Positions 22,147-33,880 of a stretch of 64,000 nucleotides of DNA are shown here, in pieces. Positions within the stretch are counted from its first letter, which is position 1, and every line of letters begins with the position of its first letter. Origin of the DNA: Norana najaformis (lineage: Eukaryota > Annelida > Clitellata > Crassiclitellata > Hormogastridae); assembly GCA_964023275.1 (NCBI GenBank), contig OZ029914.1, forward strand, positions 49,368,530-49,432,529, read 5' to 3'. Both the position numbers and the translations under genes were made by a program. Below the pieces are notes generated by a model. It was not told where the DNA came from. It saw nothing but the letters and a program-made list of their open reading frames with translations, and ran no database searches.

Positions 22147-25100
22147 AAGGCATGGCAACCATAAGATGTCGTTAAACACTTTATAATATTTAATCCCAGT
22201 GGTTGAGAAGTCTGTATAAGGGTAATAATATGGTCGTCTGCCAAGCCACGTGCACCATAAGATACAATCAGAACAAAGGCCGTTGAATAAAGCTTGTCGT
22301 ACGCGTCGTTGCCTCAATCGTGAAGTGTCGAGTACGAGTTCGAACGTGTTAAGTTGCCACCTGTTATTCAGGTTTAATGAATGGCATCCTCTCGGCCTCG
22401 CTTCATGCACGTTAATGATAGCCCGCCTAATTGTTCCACAGTGATCCGCAGAAATTACACGTAAGACTAACTTAGCCAACATTATACAATCTACATATAC
22501 TCAAAAACTAAAACCCTCGTTGTTTCCAAATTTGCACTACAGCGCACTTATGTACAGATATATACACAAGATATATGCCACTTTAAACAAGTTGACATAA
22601 ATATGTGTTTTAATATAGCTTTTTCCCGTGATGCTGTATGGTCGAATTGGTTTGCGCATGCGTTAAATCCTACGTTGCGGCTTAACTCGAGTTAAGGACC
22701 TTTTCAGAATTATAATGTTAGCAACAATAAAGTTATTGCTTCAATATTATTCGATTTCAATACTTACTTTGCCACCGGACAGTTTATCATGTTAATATTC
22801 GAGTTAACTTGATATTCAAGTAGGATATATAGGTATACGACGTATAGTTAAGTTGTTAAGTTGATTATTTGTCATTTCAAATAGCATTCCATGTGACGTA
22901 TGTGCGTCCCTAATAAGCGGAACATGGTTCTTTCTGGAAACGCCTGCATGTTGTATCCCACATGAATTTTTTAGATGTAATATGTTATATGCTGTTGTCT
23001 TTTTGTGGAGCAATAAAAGGAAATCAAACGAAAAAATGAAATGAAATGTTAAGCCTACATATATGTTGGCGATAACACATCTATAAATCAGGTGCTTAAC
23101 ATATTTAACTACGTTACTGAAACTACTACTTCAACATTACGTCGAATTATACAGTAAACTTGCAACGTAGTAATACGTTGTGAACCAAGTTTAACTATAA
23201 TATAGATATTTTTGTAGTTTAGAGTTTCTTTCTAAGACTTCTACATGGGCTGAGGCAACCCACATATGCGTTATAAAACAGGTTGAGTGTAAAAATAAAG
23301 ATGTTGCAGTAGGTCGTAAAAAAGTCATTGAAGATAATCAACCTACACAAAGACATTTTTTAAATGCTAAAATTTGCCAATAATTTTATTATTCAATCAC
23401 GCTTAGGCAAATCAGTGAAGTTAGAGCCGTTACTTGTTTAACCAAAAAAACTATTTTCATTCTCGCAAAATCAGGTCACATGCAGAAAGACAGGTATAAC
23501 AGGTATATTGTAATTGTAATTGTAATCGTAACCTGACATTTATAAAGCGCCACTTCAAGAATAGACTCATCAGAGGCGCTCCCGACCCGAACCAGTGAGA
23601 CCACTGTCAAATAATACAGACTTCAGGCGCTTGCGAAACTGCGGAAGGGACAAACTGAGGAATTCAAGCCGGAGCTCTCGGCCTGGAACCAAGGAGACCG
23701 AAACGCAGAAGTCTCTAAGATATGATGGAGCAGAGCCAACGAGATAATTACTCATAAGCGTTAGAATCTTGAACTGGATACGCTGCTGAATGGGAAGCCA
23801 ATACAGTGTCCCGCATAAAGGAAGTTATATGGCCATACCTGGGGACGCCTCCAATAAGACGGGCAGAAGCATTGAGAACAGATTGAAGCTTGGAAATATT
23901 GGCACGTGAGAGTCCAGCAAAGATAGCGTTACCAAAGTCCACCCTGGTGCAGATAAGGGCATGAATTAGAGTAGTAACGGCATGAAAGGAGAGGGAGCGG
24001 CGGATGGTACGAAGCTGACGAAGGTGGTAAAAGCATGAGCGGGAGACACTGTTAACATGATCGGTCAAGGAGTGTTCCCGGTCCAGAACAACCCCAAGAT
24101 CAAGGACTTTGGAACAGAATAGAATGTCCGGACACCTCTGGCGTAAGGATGATGAATCAATTGTACCAAGCTGAGCACGACCACCAAGCCAGATGAACTG
24201 GGTCTTAGCACAGTTCAATCGGAGGCGATTAGAGGACATCCAGAGACCAAGGGCAGATGTTGCGTCAAGAATCCTCTAAACCAGAGATGAAGCCGCTTCC
24301 GCTGGGCTATGAGCGAAGGCCTGAGTGTCGTCTGCATTCTGATGGACAACGACACCCATGGGAAGGAGAACCCGTGCCAGGTCGGCAGTGTACAGAATGT
24401 AAAAGAGAGGGTCCAGAGCAGAACTCTGAGGAAAGACAAAAGGTTTAAGGGACCAGGCGGAACGTGTGAGCCCAAAGATAACAGAATAAGAGCGGTCTGA
24501 GAGGAATGACTGAAACCAAAGAAGGGCAGTATCAGTAATGCCAAAAGATTTTTCTAGACGCTCCAAAAGCTAGTCAGGTAGACAGACGCAACATATTAGA
24601 TAATTATGTAGACAGACCGACATTCAAACAAAACAAAAGACATACAAAGACACTGACAGATACAGGTTATTGTACAATTTAAATCAAATAAATGAACTAT
24701 ACTTCGAAGCCCGTGCTGTTGCGCAACATCAATCACAGGCATAATTTAGACATTAGATGTTTGTTGATAGTACTGTCAGAGAGTTCCTTAGTGTGTGTGT
24801 CATTAGATTGAGAGGAACTTCTGTAGTTTTATTGTCTCTCTGGATATGCATGTCCTTACGATACGAAAGTCTTCTCAACGCGATTGTCCTCCAAACGCTT
24901 TCTAGGTTGACTGAGCTACATTACACAGAACGAGAATGTTCGCCTTGCCGGACTTTCAGCTCAGTCTATTCTAAACGATTGTCCGACCGACTCGTCGCCT
25001 ATCTTGCCAGTTCTGCGTGTCTGAATGCAGCAATACAGACTGACTTCTGACTTCTGACCGACTGCTCTGGCCGCTGACTTCAGACTGATCTCTAGTCCGT

Positions 25101-28100
25101 GTCTGACAGACGCTTATATGAATTCTCTCCAGACCTTCTGCATTCCGGCTGTACTGCTAGTCGTCCCTGTCCTACTGACCTGCACGTTAGACTAGTTTTC
25201 GCCTGTGTCTACTTCTATTGAGCCGCTAGGCTCCTCAGAGATACCTATTCTGAGCTACCCGTACTTGCTCGCTACTGCAGCACAACTACTAATTATTTTT
25301 CATACTGCGGCTACTGCTTCGTCGTTGTTGCTGCTGTTGCTGGTGCTGGTGCTGCCTGTGGATTTCTGCTCGGGTGGAATCTTTGCTTAGATTGCCCTTC
25401 TAACCTAGTTCGCTTTATCTAGTCATGGCCTCCTGTATCGGCGGCCGACTTCTGAAGATTATAAGTTTCTTCTCAGAAATGGTCAAGGCAACATCTGTTC
25501 CTAATGTTTCACTGGCTAGTCTGAGCAACTGGCCGCTATATACCGAGGCAGCGCTTAAGAAGTGTAATGTACTACAATAGCATACTTACTTCCTTTGACT
25601 CTCTGGTAGTACTAAGAGAGTCTGAGGGTTTTAATTTGTTTTCCTTTCGTGTTTTTTGATTTTCAGCAAGGAAGAATGATTCGTCGAAAGGACAGCCAAG
25701 CAATATTGCCTTGGTAAATGGGCAAAACGGAAGCATTTGCTGCTATACAGACACAAATTATACACTTTTTTGGCGTTCATCACCTGATGGCAAAGGGATC
25801 GCCAACGGAAATTCAAAAACACTCGAAGGTTACAAAGTTGAGGAAAACCTACCAGGATACAATTTTCTTAATTTTACAGCTAACATTTCGTCGACTCCTA
25901 CAAGAATCTCTTGTTCGGAACCCAGATCTGGCATTGAAAAGAGCGCCGATGTGATCGTATTAGGTTGTTTTAACTGCATGCATTATTCCATTAGAATTTT
26001 TGCTGTGAACCTATTGACCATTATATATAGAATTCGCCCAAAATTGTTATTCTTTAACTCAATCATGCAGCGAATGTTTGTCTAGAGTTGACATTTGAGA
26101 TCCCCCTACAGTTGGAAAGCTAATATAACAATGGGATTTTAGGTCTAAGTAAATCCATGCATCTATCGATGAGATTAAATGAGTCAAGCATTCGTGAAAT
26201 GAACCGTCAATACCATATTGAATAAGAGCAAATAACACACGATATTGAAACTAACGAGGCTAAACTAAACGAAATAAGTAAACGATGGGCTCAAAAGATA
26301 CCCAAGACACAAAACAATTTAGATGTCCCTTCTAGGTTCACCTTAAAAATTGATCGGCATTTATGGTATATGTTTATAATCGCAAAGTTTGATAGCGTCA
26401 TTTCAAGAGAAAATGCTCAGAAGTATACGAGACAAAGAGAAAATTTCGCTTCTTCAATTAAAATGTGTTCGAAACTTAACTAAAATTGGTCCTTTTGTGT
26501 TTTATTGGCAGATTTACAAGTTCGTTTAATACTAAAATGCAAAAAAACGTCATTTATGTCCAGAAAGTGCATATAAAGCCAAAGTTCAAGCGAGAACAAT
26601 GCACCTGTGCACAAAATTCTTGATATAGAAGCGTATTAGGATAAATGAACAATTATATTACCATATCTCAAAGGGTATATTTCATAGTATTTGACAAAAC
26701 CAGCAAGTTCTATGCATGCTAGATAAAAGGTTACAAATGCCCAAGACAAGAAATACATAAAACTTAACAGCACTCATTTTTTTGCATTAAAATGAATGTG
26801 AATATAGGTTGCTTCATTCGCGAACGCGCGTTTCAATGTTATCGTTTTAATGAGCTCGCTCCTAATGCAACTAGGACAGCTTATCTGTTGCTAACAAGAG
26901 ACTGATTATATATTTTTGCAGATTCTTTGGACTGCAAGGCAACACAGACAGAAGACTTTATCAACATAACGTGTTCAGCCAATTTTCGTGGTAACTGGCC
27001 ACCATACTTTGAATGTACGCCAATCAACAGCTCACATCAAACTAATTTCACAAACGGATCTGCAGATGGTCTCCAGAGAGTTATCACTAAAGTGCAGATA
27101 CCGTGTAAACAAGCTTTCGGTGAAACAGTTTACACGTGTTCTGTTAATTTCAACAAAACTGCGAACATTCCAAAAGCAACTGCTACAAACATTCCGGAAC
27201 TAGACTGGTCATTGTCACTGAACAGTAAGTCAAACAGTTTTTAATAGGGTTAATGACTCGGGATGTTTCAGAAAGTAAGCTTAGTCTTGGAGATTTATCC
27301 GAACAGGCGAGCATAAACAACCCATGAGAAAATCATTTACGGTTGTGTCGCAGTCTTGTATGAAAGTCACATATCTATCATGAATAATGAGAGGGAGACA
27401 GACAGACAGACAGACAGGCAGGCAGGCAGACAGACAAGCAGACAGACAGACAGAGAGATATTAACACGTCAGATTATCATAAATTATAATCAGTAATTCA
27501 AACATGTAAGTGAGCATAATCGATTAACAAACACATAAACAAAACACTGCCTTAGAAAATATCAACTTAAGAGAGTGGTGTATGAAATAAAAAGCACTCT
27601 ATTCATGCACATATCATGATACTTCAGGCGGTTTCTTCCCCTAGAGCAGTGGTATACAATAAATGATCAACTGCTGATAAGTTTAAATTAATTTATTATA
27701 CATCATTAAGTGATGTTTTGTCGTCTATTGTTTAGATGCATAGCCATTTTGCATACTGTTATATTTTTTGGCATATTGTTAAGGCAACTCTTTGTTGGTA
27801 ATAGTTTGAAATCAATCAAAAAGGTTTGCTAGAGGCATTGGGTTAATTTTTAATTGTAATTTATATGAAACAGTGTCGGAATTTGACAACTCAAAGAACG
27901 ACAACAAGAATGACACTGGAATAGCAATTCAGTCGCACGCAGGCCTAATTGTTCCCATAGTCATAGTTGTATTTGGATCAGCATTGACTACAGTCCTACT
28001 CTTACTCTTCATACTGTGAGTAATAAAAACGAAATTATGAAAGTTGGCGTGTAATTCATAAAACAATCATTTCATCGTTTGTTGCAATTAAGAGGCCGGG

Positions 28101-29700
28101 CAAAATTTTGCAGCAAGAAATTGTTCATTATTATAGACATCGTATGTCTGGCAAACTCTTCAGCACAACTTTGTTACCAGCAGCTCTTGTAAAGAAGTAG
28201 GAGAAGCAGAGCAATCACTTAATCTAACCCAGAGAGAGAGAGAGCCTCTATATGTAGGTCTAATCTAATTTAATGACTCTCGACAGCTTCGCTATCATAA
28301 ACCACAAGTCATAAATCAATTGTCGTTTCATTTGAATCGTAGTCTAAAACTGTAATCCACTGGGGAAGCCAGTTCGAAATCCACTACGTCAGCCGGGGAA
28401 CAGAAGTCAAGTTATGGTGGGTAAGCTGAAACCGACCAGTCTTAAGTCTAGACCTGACATTAGACATTAAAGCAGTGGCAGAACGCTGGCAACCACCGAT
28501 AACACTTGAGAGCCCAGCAGTGTTCTGGTACGAGCTATCTTCTTCTTCTCTCTTCCGTCAGGCGTGTGCCGACGATGAGGTTTGAACAAGACGCCTCCAT
28601 TTTGTCCTATCCTTGATTGAATGAATGGCCGTTCTCATGTCCAGTCCCTTGATTTCCAGATCTTCCTTCATATTGTCCATCCATGTCTTTGTCTGCCTTC
28701 CTCGACTCCGTTTTCCCTCCACATGGCCATAGAGTGCTCTGGCTGGTAGTCTTCCGAGTGCTCTGGCTGGTAGTCTTCCGCTGCCCATCTTCGTTACGTG
28801 CCCAAACCAAGTCAGTCTTCTTTCTCTAATCCTGTCCACCAATGTCTTCTCCTGTCCCAGCTCCCTCCGGGTCACCTCATTGCGGATCTTATCTCGTCTG
28901 CTCCTGCCCAGTATTCTTCTTAGCCAGCTCATTTCCGCCACCACTAGTCTCCTTTCATCCTCCTTCCGTATGCACCAGTACTCCGATCCATACTGCAGCA
29001 CAGAGATGACAAGTGTCTCATACAGTTTTATCTTTGTCTTTTTTGATATGCTGTGTGTTTTCCACATTTTGCTCAATCTACCGAACACTGCCGATGCCAG
29101 ACCAATCCTCCGTTTTATATCGTTCGTACATTGGCCATCTTCTGTTATTAATCCTCCTGGTACAAGGTATAAACTAGAGTCAAAGTGTCCATATATTTGT
29201 TGTATATGAGGGTGGGCTAGGAGCGGAAATAGGTCTCTGCTTAAATGCAATGCCATTTGAACCCTAAGACAGATTTTAAAATGGATTCTTTGCTCGATGT
29301 AAAGCCGATGAAGTGAATGTAATACGGGAGTAATTTGGTATGGGGATTCTAGATCATTGTTAAGTCTGATGTTCGCAAATCTAAGTGATTTCTGGTAGAT
29401 CTACAGCCAGCATTTTGATGTTTTTCAAAAAGCCTGCAAGAAAGGGACTATAAAATTGATCATATGCATATATAACTGCATGTGTTTACCTAAATGTATT
29501 TTTAAACAATCAACTATGATTAAGCGGCCGGAAACTTGCAGATTGTTGACCTAAATAATTTCGTTAGGCCTATGTAGTTTTTTCTGCTAGACTGCAGTCT
29601 TTCATCGCGCGCTTTATTGCTTCGTTACATTGCTTGCTTTTTAGATATAAGATGCGTCAAGGTCCGAATAGAGGTAGACATTACCGAGTTCCTAACCAAG
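17071..29700 (+). CDS. Gene B: two-Ig-domain transmembrane receptor, C-terminus unresolved
   Basis: Exons: 17071-17182 (signal peptide), 25667-25963 (Ig 1), 26922-27224 (domain 2), 27874-28015 (membrane), 29645-29700 (juxtamembrane tail); joined they stay open for 303 codons. The leader (from ATG in ACCATG) has LAKIVCSFLLVISSNIF. Ig 1 has SICCYTD, TLFWRSS and ISCSEPRSGIEKSA; the usual Tyr before the second Cys is Ile. Domain 2 has NITC, NWPPYFEC and TVYTCSVNF, parallel to gene A. The membrane exon gives LIVPIVIVVFGSALTTVLLL. The tail begins LYKMRQGPNRGR. Borders are phase 1 except phase 2 after the membrane exon, exactly as in A. The Ig-1 donor (G|GTTGTT) is weak. The last exon or exons after 29700 could not be chosen with confidence. 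Intron 1 is 8.5 kb and holds a DNA transposon. Confidence 0.72.
18442..21066 (+). mobile_element. CMC (CACTA-type) DNA transposon, complete, 2625 bp
   Basis: Left end CACTGGCCAACA and the same at the right end in reverse complement, flanked by 3-bp direct repeats TCA (18439-18441 and 21067-21069). The imperfect inverted repeat runs about 130 bp inward; shared blocks are TTAGAACTGTT and CAGGTCTAGTTTTC. CACTA/CACTG-type ends with a 3-bp target duplication are characteristic of EnSpm/CACTA elements of the CMC group. The interior holds one intact ORF. It sits in intron 1 of gene B in the same orientation. Confidence 0.78.
19047..20750 (+). CDS. Transposase-like protein, 567 aa, of the CMC-type element
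   Basis: Uninterrupted from ATG (TTATGGC) to TGA. The N-terminus is Cys/His-rich (residues 8-105: CYICGEYT, TVCKTCIEQL, DDCYFCM), probably zinc-binding DNA-recognition modules. An acidic Ser-rich linker (about 145-185) follows. The core looks like an RNase H-fold DDE transposase: FIDSS (Asp about 264), VICVDLK (Asp about 318), an inserted CFLCLWD pair of cysteines just after it as in CMC transposases, HYLHSHLDRFP, and SEQQGERFHQD with the candidate catalytic Glu (about 512-516). Such proteins catalyse cut-and-paste transposition in the nucleus. Assignment rests on motif order plus the element's ends; residue roles are inferred. The intact frame suggests recent activity. Confidence 0.75.
   Translation: MATSRRSCINHPDIFCYICGEYTLKANRKPISEFVKRPYVGYFGVKLGDQDKQWAPHTVCKTCIEQLRHWTIGKRSCLKFGVPMVWREQINHLDDCYFCMVNIIGINRNNRHKLSYPDIPSARRPVPHSDIVPVPPFRELPQLSDDDTCMSNIGQDDESEESGGSDSDFQSTSHSERFDEKELSDLIRDLNLSKESSELLASRLKEKNALQPGTKITIYRNREKDLLPFFTEDNNLVFCNDISNLLKKIGLSDYSPDEWRLFIDSSKRSLKCVLLNNGNKFGSIPIGHSTRMKEEYNAISLVLEKIKYKEYQWVICVDLKMVNFLLGQQSGYTKYPCFLCLWDSRAKHEHWTRKDWPSRKDKVVGAQNVIKESLVARDRIILPPLHIKLGLMKQFVRALNKEGSCFEYIVHKLPGITMEKLKAGIFDGPQIRQLMNDPLFIPSMNEIESCAWSSFVLVTKNFLGNKKADNYAQLVEDMLLHFNKLGCNMSIKVHYLHSHLDRFPENLGDFSEQQGERFHQDIKTMENRYQGRWDAHMMADYCWNIMRNCSGRCHTRKSYKRSFFGVE
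21102..22146 (+). repeat. One-kilobase CT-rich polypyrimidine tract in gene B intron 1
   Basis: Degenerate (CT)n with TTTCT and CCT variants, starting 33 bp after the transposon's target duplication. The open frames of 422, 321 and 151 codons over it are Ser/Leu/Phe low-complexity artefacts. Confidence 0.95.
22147..23510. other. Gene B intron 1, unassigned
   Basis: AT-rich single-copy-looking DNA. No ORF with a domain, no terminal repeats seen. Confidence 0.4.
23511..24575 (-). mobile_element. Dead CR1/L2-like LINE, reverse transcriptase part
   Basis: Minus-strand coding from about 24575 to 23570: WFQSFLSDRSYSV, PQSSALDPLFYILYTADL, HQNADDTQ, then ISKLQSVLNASARLI and HITSFMRD, the block order of a CR1/L2/Rex reverse transcriptase and thumb. 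The catalytic YADD is changed to NADD. A stop separates the two in-frame pieces near 24275, and a frameshift occurs near 23750. The copy ends with (ATTGTA)n at 23511-23530 (plus strand). 5'-truncated, inactive, antisense within gene B intron 1. Confidence 0.88.
25964..26921 (+). other. Gene B intron 2, no recognisable content
   Basis: AT-rich; no domain-bearing ORF or repeat structure seen. Confidence 0.45.
27393..27453 (+). repeat. (ACAG)n microsatellite in gene B intron
   Basis: Tandem ACAG with GCAG variants. Confidence 0.92.
28330..28540 (-). repeat. LINE 3' tail, minus orientation
   Basis: TGTCGTTTCATTTGAATCG, GAAGCCAGTTCGAAATCC and GTTATGGTGGGTAAGC match the tail family at 11.3, 34.9 and 52.9 kb. 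Confidence 0.65.
28548..29256 (-). mobile_element. RTE-like LINE, reverse transcriptase C-terminal part
   Basis: A 232-codon minus-strand frame: TNDIKRRIGLASAVFGRL, KIKLYETLVISVLQYGSEYW, LRRILGRSRRDKIRNE, RRLTWFGHVTKM, GRQTKTWMDNMKEDL. This is the post-catalytic region of the RTE/BovB-like endonuclease-reverse transcriptase family. The catalytic core is missing (5'-truncated). A perfect 24-bp tandem duplication (28734-28781) adds eight residues (GRLPARAL twice). A short (GAA)n tail is at 28540-28552. It lies antisense inside the last gene B intron. Confidence 0.88.
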
Positions 29701-30040
29701 GTAAGTGTAATTGATCGGAACCTAGAACTATTTCTGCTACGTATTTTGTCAAAAGCCACAAAGGATTACATGTGGCTAAATATTTTAAACATATTTGTGT
29801 ACACGAACACGGAGCTATAATGACCTATACAAAGACTATGAAATCCGCGAAACTCCGAAGAATTTTTTTGCAAAAATTAGCCTTAGGTATGTAAGTGTTT
29901 TGCAGCTTCAAATGATATTCGTCCCAACCTCATGCCATGCATAGGCTTTGCCTCTGAACCTCATTTCGGGTTTCATCCCGGACTTCCATTATAAGCTCAC
30001 CCTAACGCTCGCCATATGTGGCTCCCAATCTTCATAGCGT
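29701..30040. other. Unassigned DNA after the last resolved gene B exon
   Basis: Expected to contain or lead to the gene B 3' end; no convincing phase-1 terminal exon could be picked. Confidence 0.3.
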
Positions 30041-30042
30041 TT

Positions 30043-30059
30043 TGATGATGATGATGATG

Positions 30060-30100
<41 letters not shown>
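30043..30100 (+). repeat. (GAT)n(TTA)n microsatellite
   Basis: Five GAT followed by about fourteen TTA; it abuts the LINE fragment to its right. Confidence 0.95.
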
Positions 30101-30560
30101 ACAGACATTTATAACGCGCGCAATTAACAACAGCCTCAAAGGCGCGTGCAACGACCCTAAAAAAGTCTTAACGAGTAATATCGAATAATCATGGTTTATA
30201 GATCAATAGGAATACACGGAAATCGAGGCAGACCTATTACACATGAAAGTTTTAAGCTTGTTTTAAAAAACTTGTTATTGGAAGAGTGTTATCTTTGATG
30301 CTAGTCGGTAAGGTATTCCACACTGTGGGGCAAGGGTAACAAAATCCACGAGAGCCAAATGTAGTGTAAATCTTTGGAACTATATGAGATTTTGGTTGGT
30401 CGCAGAACGTAATGCCTGTGGTAACTAACAAGGTCAGAAACAGCACGAGATCCGAAAGACCAAAACATCACTCAAGAGCCATAGTGGTCGGAAACCCAAA
30501 ACAGTCCCTTATGAATCGTATAGACAGCAAAAGTTCTTCACTATATCACAATGCCACTCT
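30101..30560 (-). mobile_element. LINE C-terminal tail, minus orientation
   Basis: The minus strand reads FGSRGFCYPCPTVWNTLP and then TSIKDNTLPITSFLK, the VWNxLPxxIR...FKxxLK signature of CR1/L2-like LINE C-termini, with a CGCGTTATAAATGTCTG 3' UTR end beside the (TTA)n tail. Confidence 0.7.
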
Positions 30561-31480
30561 ATATCGCCTTTTCCAGCCTATTTATAACAAAAGATAGGCC
30601 AGGATAGATTAATCAACTGCTTATTTTGTATGAACATTATTTAACGATGACGACTGGAAATAAGGTTAATAAAGAGCAGAAAGGGCGATGTAAGGTAACT
30701 ATCATCACAAAAGAGAACAGATGCTAAACTGTGTATTTTTAAATTACCGAATTGTAGAACAAAACAACGAAGATGAACTATGAAGGAGAACAACAGAAGT
30801 GTCAAAAGTCAACGACTGTGCGATGCTTGTTTATAAAAGTGCTAAGATGCTGTGTATATCAAGCTTTCTGTGCTTTTGATCTAGTTTTTTCACATTTTTA
30901 CAACAGAAGGGCAAAAACTCATTTGCCTGTTAGATGAACATGGCTTAGTGAACTTTATTTTTCGTAACCGTAGTCGTAATCATATACTTGGTGTGAGCAA
31001 AGGCAGATTGCTAAAGGATTTGTGATTAATATACGAACCTCTGATTTTAATTCGTAGGACCTTATAAGTAGAAGTAGAAGCTACGAAGATAAGTAGACGG
31101 TAAGTAGAAGCTTATCCTATCCGTAAAGCACCTAAAATATTTGCTAAATATTGTCAAATGCTTTGCAGTAAAAGTAGATTGCATCTGTTTAGATGGTTTA
31201 TTATATTTTATTACTTTGCTAATCAAGTATTAGACTCGTAGACACCTACATCCTTGATTCAGCCGAAGACTAATCGACATACAAGATTCCGTATGATCTA
31301 TGATAACATTCATCCGATGTTCATCTCTTGTTGTACCTTATCTAAGATCTTATTGTTGTACTTGTGCTGTATACTAGATCTCGTTGATTTATTTGTTAGC
31401 TGCTGCTCTAGGTGTAATAAACTGCTCTTGACTGATTGAATGAAAGTCATAACAAAACGTAACATAACAGTATGACATAA
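30561..31480. other. Unassigned intergenic DNA
   Basis: No domain-bearing ORF. The short repeat GTAGAAG is clustered at 31068-31110. Confidence 0.4.
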
Positions 31481-31489
31481 CATAACTAA

Positions 31490-31700
31490 ATATGGGTTTT
31501 TAGTGGTTCAAATGACTTAGTTCCATTGTATCTCTCAATATGTACTCCGCATTTGATATTTAATCCACTTATGATGTCCTCTTTAAAGCTGTAGTAAAGT
31601 TCACTGATGCCTGATCAATGATTACGGCTTGGCTTGGCTTTCGAGCACTATCGCTTGATGCCTTGTGCATTAAACCCAGGCAATATAAAAATTGCTAATT
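31490..31700 (+). repeat. LINE 3' tail fragment
   Basis: GATTACGGCTTGGCTT followed by GATGCCTTGTGCATTAAACC parallels 46500-46560, in the same orientation. The stretch 31700-32130 that follows has nothing recognisable. Confidence 0.6.
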
Positions 31701-32136
31701 ATTTTTCGTTTTGTTATTACCACTATCATCTAAACTAATCCTCAAATCTATATAACTCTTGCACCGAAGAATAAAATTCGTCCTATAAACTCCTGCTAAT
31801 TAATGAAATAATATTTTATGCGGCCATATATGGTTCAAAGTTAAAGGACCTCTAGCATGGTACTGTTGCCTTTTCTTCAAAGCCAAAATGTGATTCTTTT
31901 CTATATGTCTCTGAACATATATGTCTCATCTCCCTCGCTGGACTAATTGATTTTCATATTTTCTTAAATGGAGGTAATTTCTCGTTCTCTGTAGCAGCAG
32001 TACCTGGTGTTTAACGCTAACTTGTGGATGTTAGGTCTTACCCTACGTCGATCTTACTTTACATCTCAACGAGCGTTGTTTTGCATCGTTGGATGTATCA
32101 TTAAAAATAGCAACCAACTGTTTTCGGTCATTCAAA

Positions 32137-32362
32137 AGATGGCACAAGTAAAACAATTTGCAGTTCGGTTGATGGCGCATGTAAGACTGCTGTTCGGAAG
32201 AGAGAACCAGTATGACAGTTCACTTTGCAGTTCAGCAGATGGCGAAAGCAAGACAGTTTTGCTTTCCCGTTCAGCAGATGGCGCAATTAAGACAGCTTGC
32301 TTTGCTCTCAGCAGATGGCGAAAGTTAGCTTGCTTTTCCGTTCGGCAGATGGCACTAGTAAC
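32137..32362 (+). repeat. Minisatellite, about 35-60-bp units around CAGATGGC
   Basis: Six irregular units, each with TTC(A/G)GCAGATGGCG followed by A-G-rich then GCTTTGC/TTTTCCG: ATGGC at 32140, 32174, 32239, 32278, 32315 and 32349. The ORFs on both strands come from the repeat. Confidence 0.85.
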
Positions 32363-32404
32363 AAGCACCGCAATGCCCATCACGAAACGACGCAAGCTGC
32401 ACAA

Positions 32405-32670
32405 GAAAGGTTTATGTATGCAATTATGTATGTATGTAAGGAGGCATGTCTATGTGCGTTTGTAGTTATGCATGTTTGCATGTATGTGTGCGTGTATATA
32501 TGAATGTATGTATGTATGTGGATGCGTATGTATGTATGTATGTATGAATATATGTATGTATGTATGTATGCATGCATGCATGTATTTATGTAAGTATGTA
32601 TGTATGTGTGCGTATGTATGTATGTTTGTGTGTATATGTATTTATGTATGTGTCTGTATGTGTGTTTCTG
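32405..32670 (+). repeat. (ATGT)n microsatellite
   Basis: TATG/TGTATG repeats with interruptions over 260 bp. Confidence 0.93.
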
Positions 32671-33880
32671 TAAATTTGCATAGGGCTATTTTAGAACCTC
32701 TCTGAGGTCCTATATAAGTGCAGTCGAACGACACGATCTATGTTACAGCGGTTAATTAGGTTAATAATTTCCCAAGTCTTCTGAAGACTTTTTGTTTATT
32801 ATTTTGTTTTCCCTCATTTGCATGACTTTTCGGCATCTTTGCCTCTGCCTATTTCTGACCGACTTTTGAATGCCATAGCTGTAGCAATATCATTATAGAC
32901 GTTCTTTTCTGAAGACGACTTGCGCTGCCTCCGCTGTGTAAACAGGCTTGCATCAGCATGCCGCCGCCGATTGCTATAAAGAGGTGTTTTATTAGCCTGC
33001 TTTGTATCTCCTGAAGAGTCACTGTCGAGTGTTTAGTATCATATCGTCTCGCGAGTGTAATGGGTTGCCGCATTGAAAATCTATAACTCTTTGCCTACAA
33101 CCGTAGTGCTATGGGACTTTCTTATAGGAAAAGCCCATAAGAAATTCCAATTAATTTTTCAAATGTACATGGTTTTAAGCGGTGACATAATTATGAGTGG
33201 CCGCATAGTCTTCATTTTTCATTATCTTTTTGGGGTGAATTGAAGGGCCTTTCAGGTGAGATTTTAATGTCATAATGTGATGACTTCTAAATTGTCATTT
33301 TAGCAACTGTAAGCATCGCCTTTGAGATCTTCAATTATCAATTTCTGTCACCTTTTAAACTACTCACACGAAGGTTTTTATTGGCAGCGGGCAATGATTG
33401 CTTCATGGCTGCGTGCATTCTTGCCACAGTAGGCATTGCTTTTAAGAGTGTTTGGTTAAGTTAGCACTGAGACCGTGTAGATTGGAGCTTTTAGTAATGA
33501 TCCACGCTGTGTTCATTGTTTCCCTTCAAATTTCTACAAGGCTTCGTGCTTCAAAATTACTTTAGGTCCAGATTCCTCTAAACAAATCCTAGCCATGCAC
33601 TCCTTCTCTTTTGGCATCACTACCTAAAGTACGACCGAAAATATCTAATTACCTTACAATGCTACAGACACTCCTTTGGCAAGTTTCTACAATACGAAGA
33701 TAAATAAGGACTTTTGCGTTGCACTGTACTCTTCCACTTCACTACGCCGCCCCATACAACGCCACGCCATATCAAATCGCATCACGTCACATGCCATTGC
33801 ATCACATGGCATAACAAATGAAGAATATCGGCTAATTATAAAACCAATAGCTGGACTTTCGATATATTGTAAATACTGAA
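32671..33880. other. Unassigned intergenic DNA
   Basis: No ORF with a domain; a CA(C/T)GCCA-type imperfect repeat near 33750-33805 is the only local structure. Confidence 0.4.

Noticed and set aside
20907-22175. Open frame of 422 codons, and overlapping frames of 321 and 151 codons
   Set aside because: Almost entirely (CT)n translated as Ser/Leu/Phe; low-complexity repeat with no codon structure, and its first part is the transposon's right end.
32472-32705. Cys/Met/Tyr-rich ORFs over the ATGT repeat
   Set aside because: Microsatellite translation on both strands.
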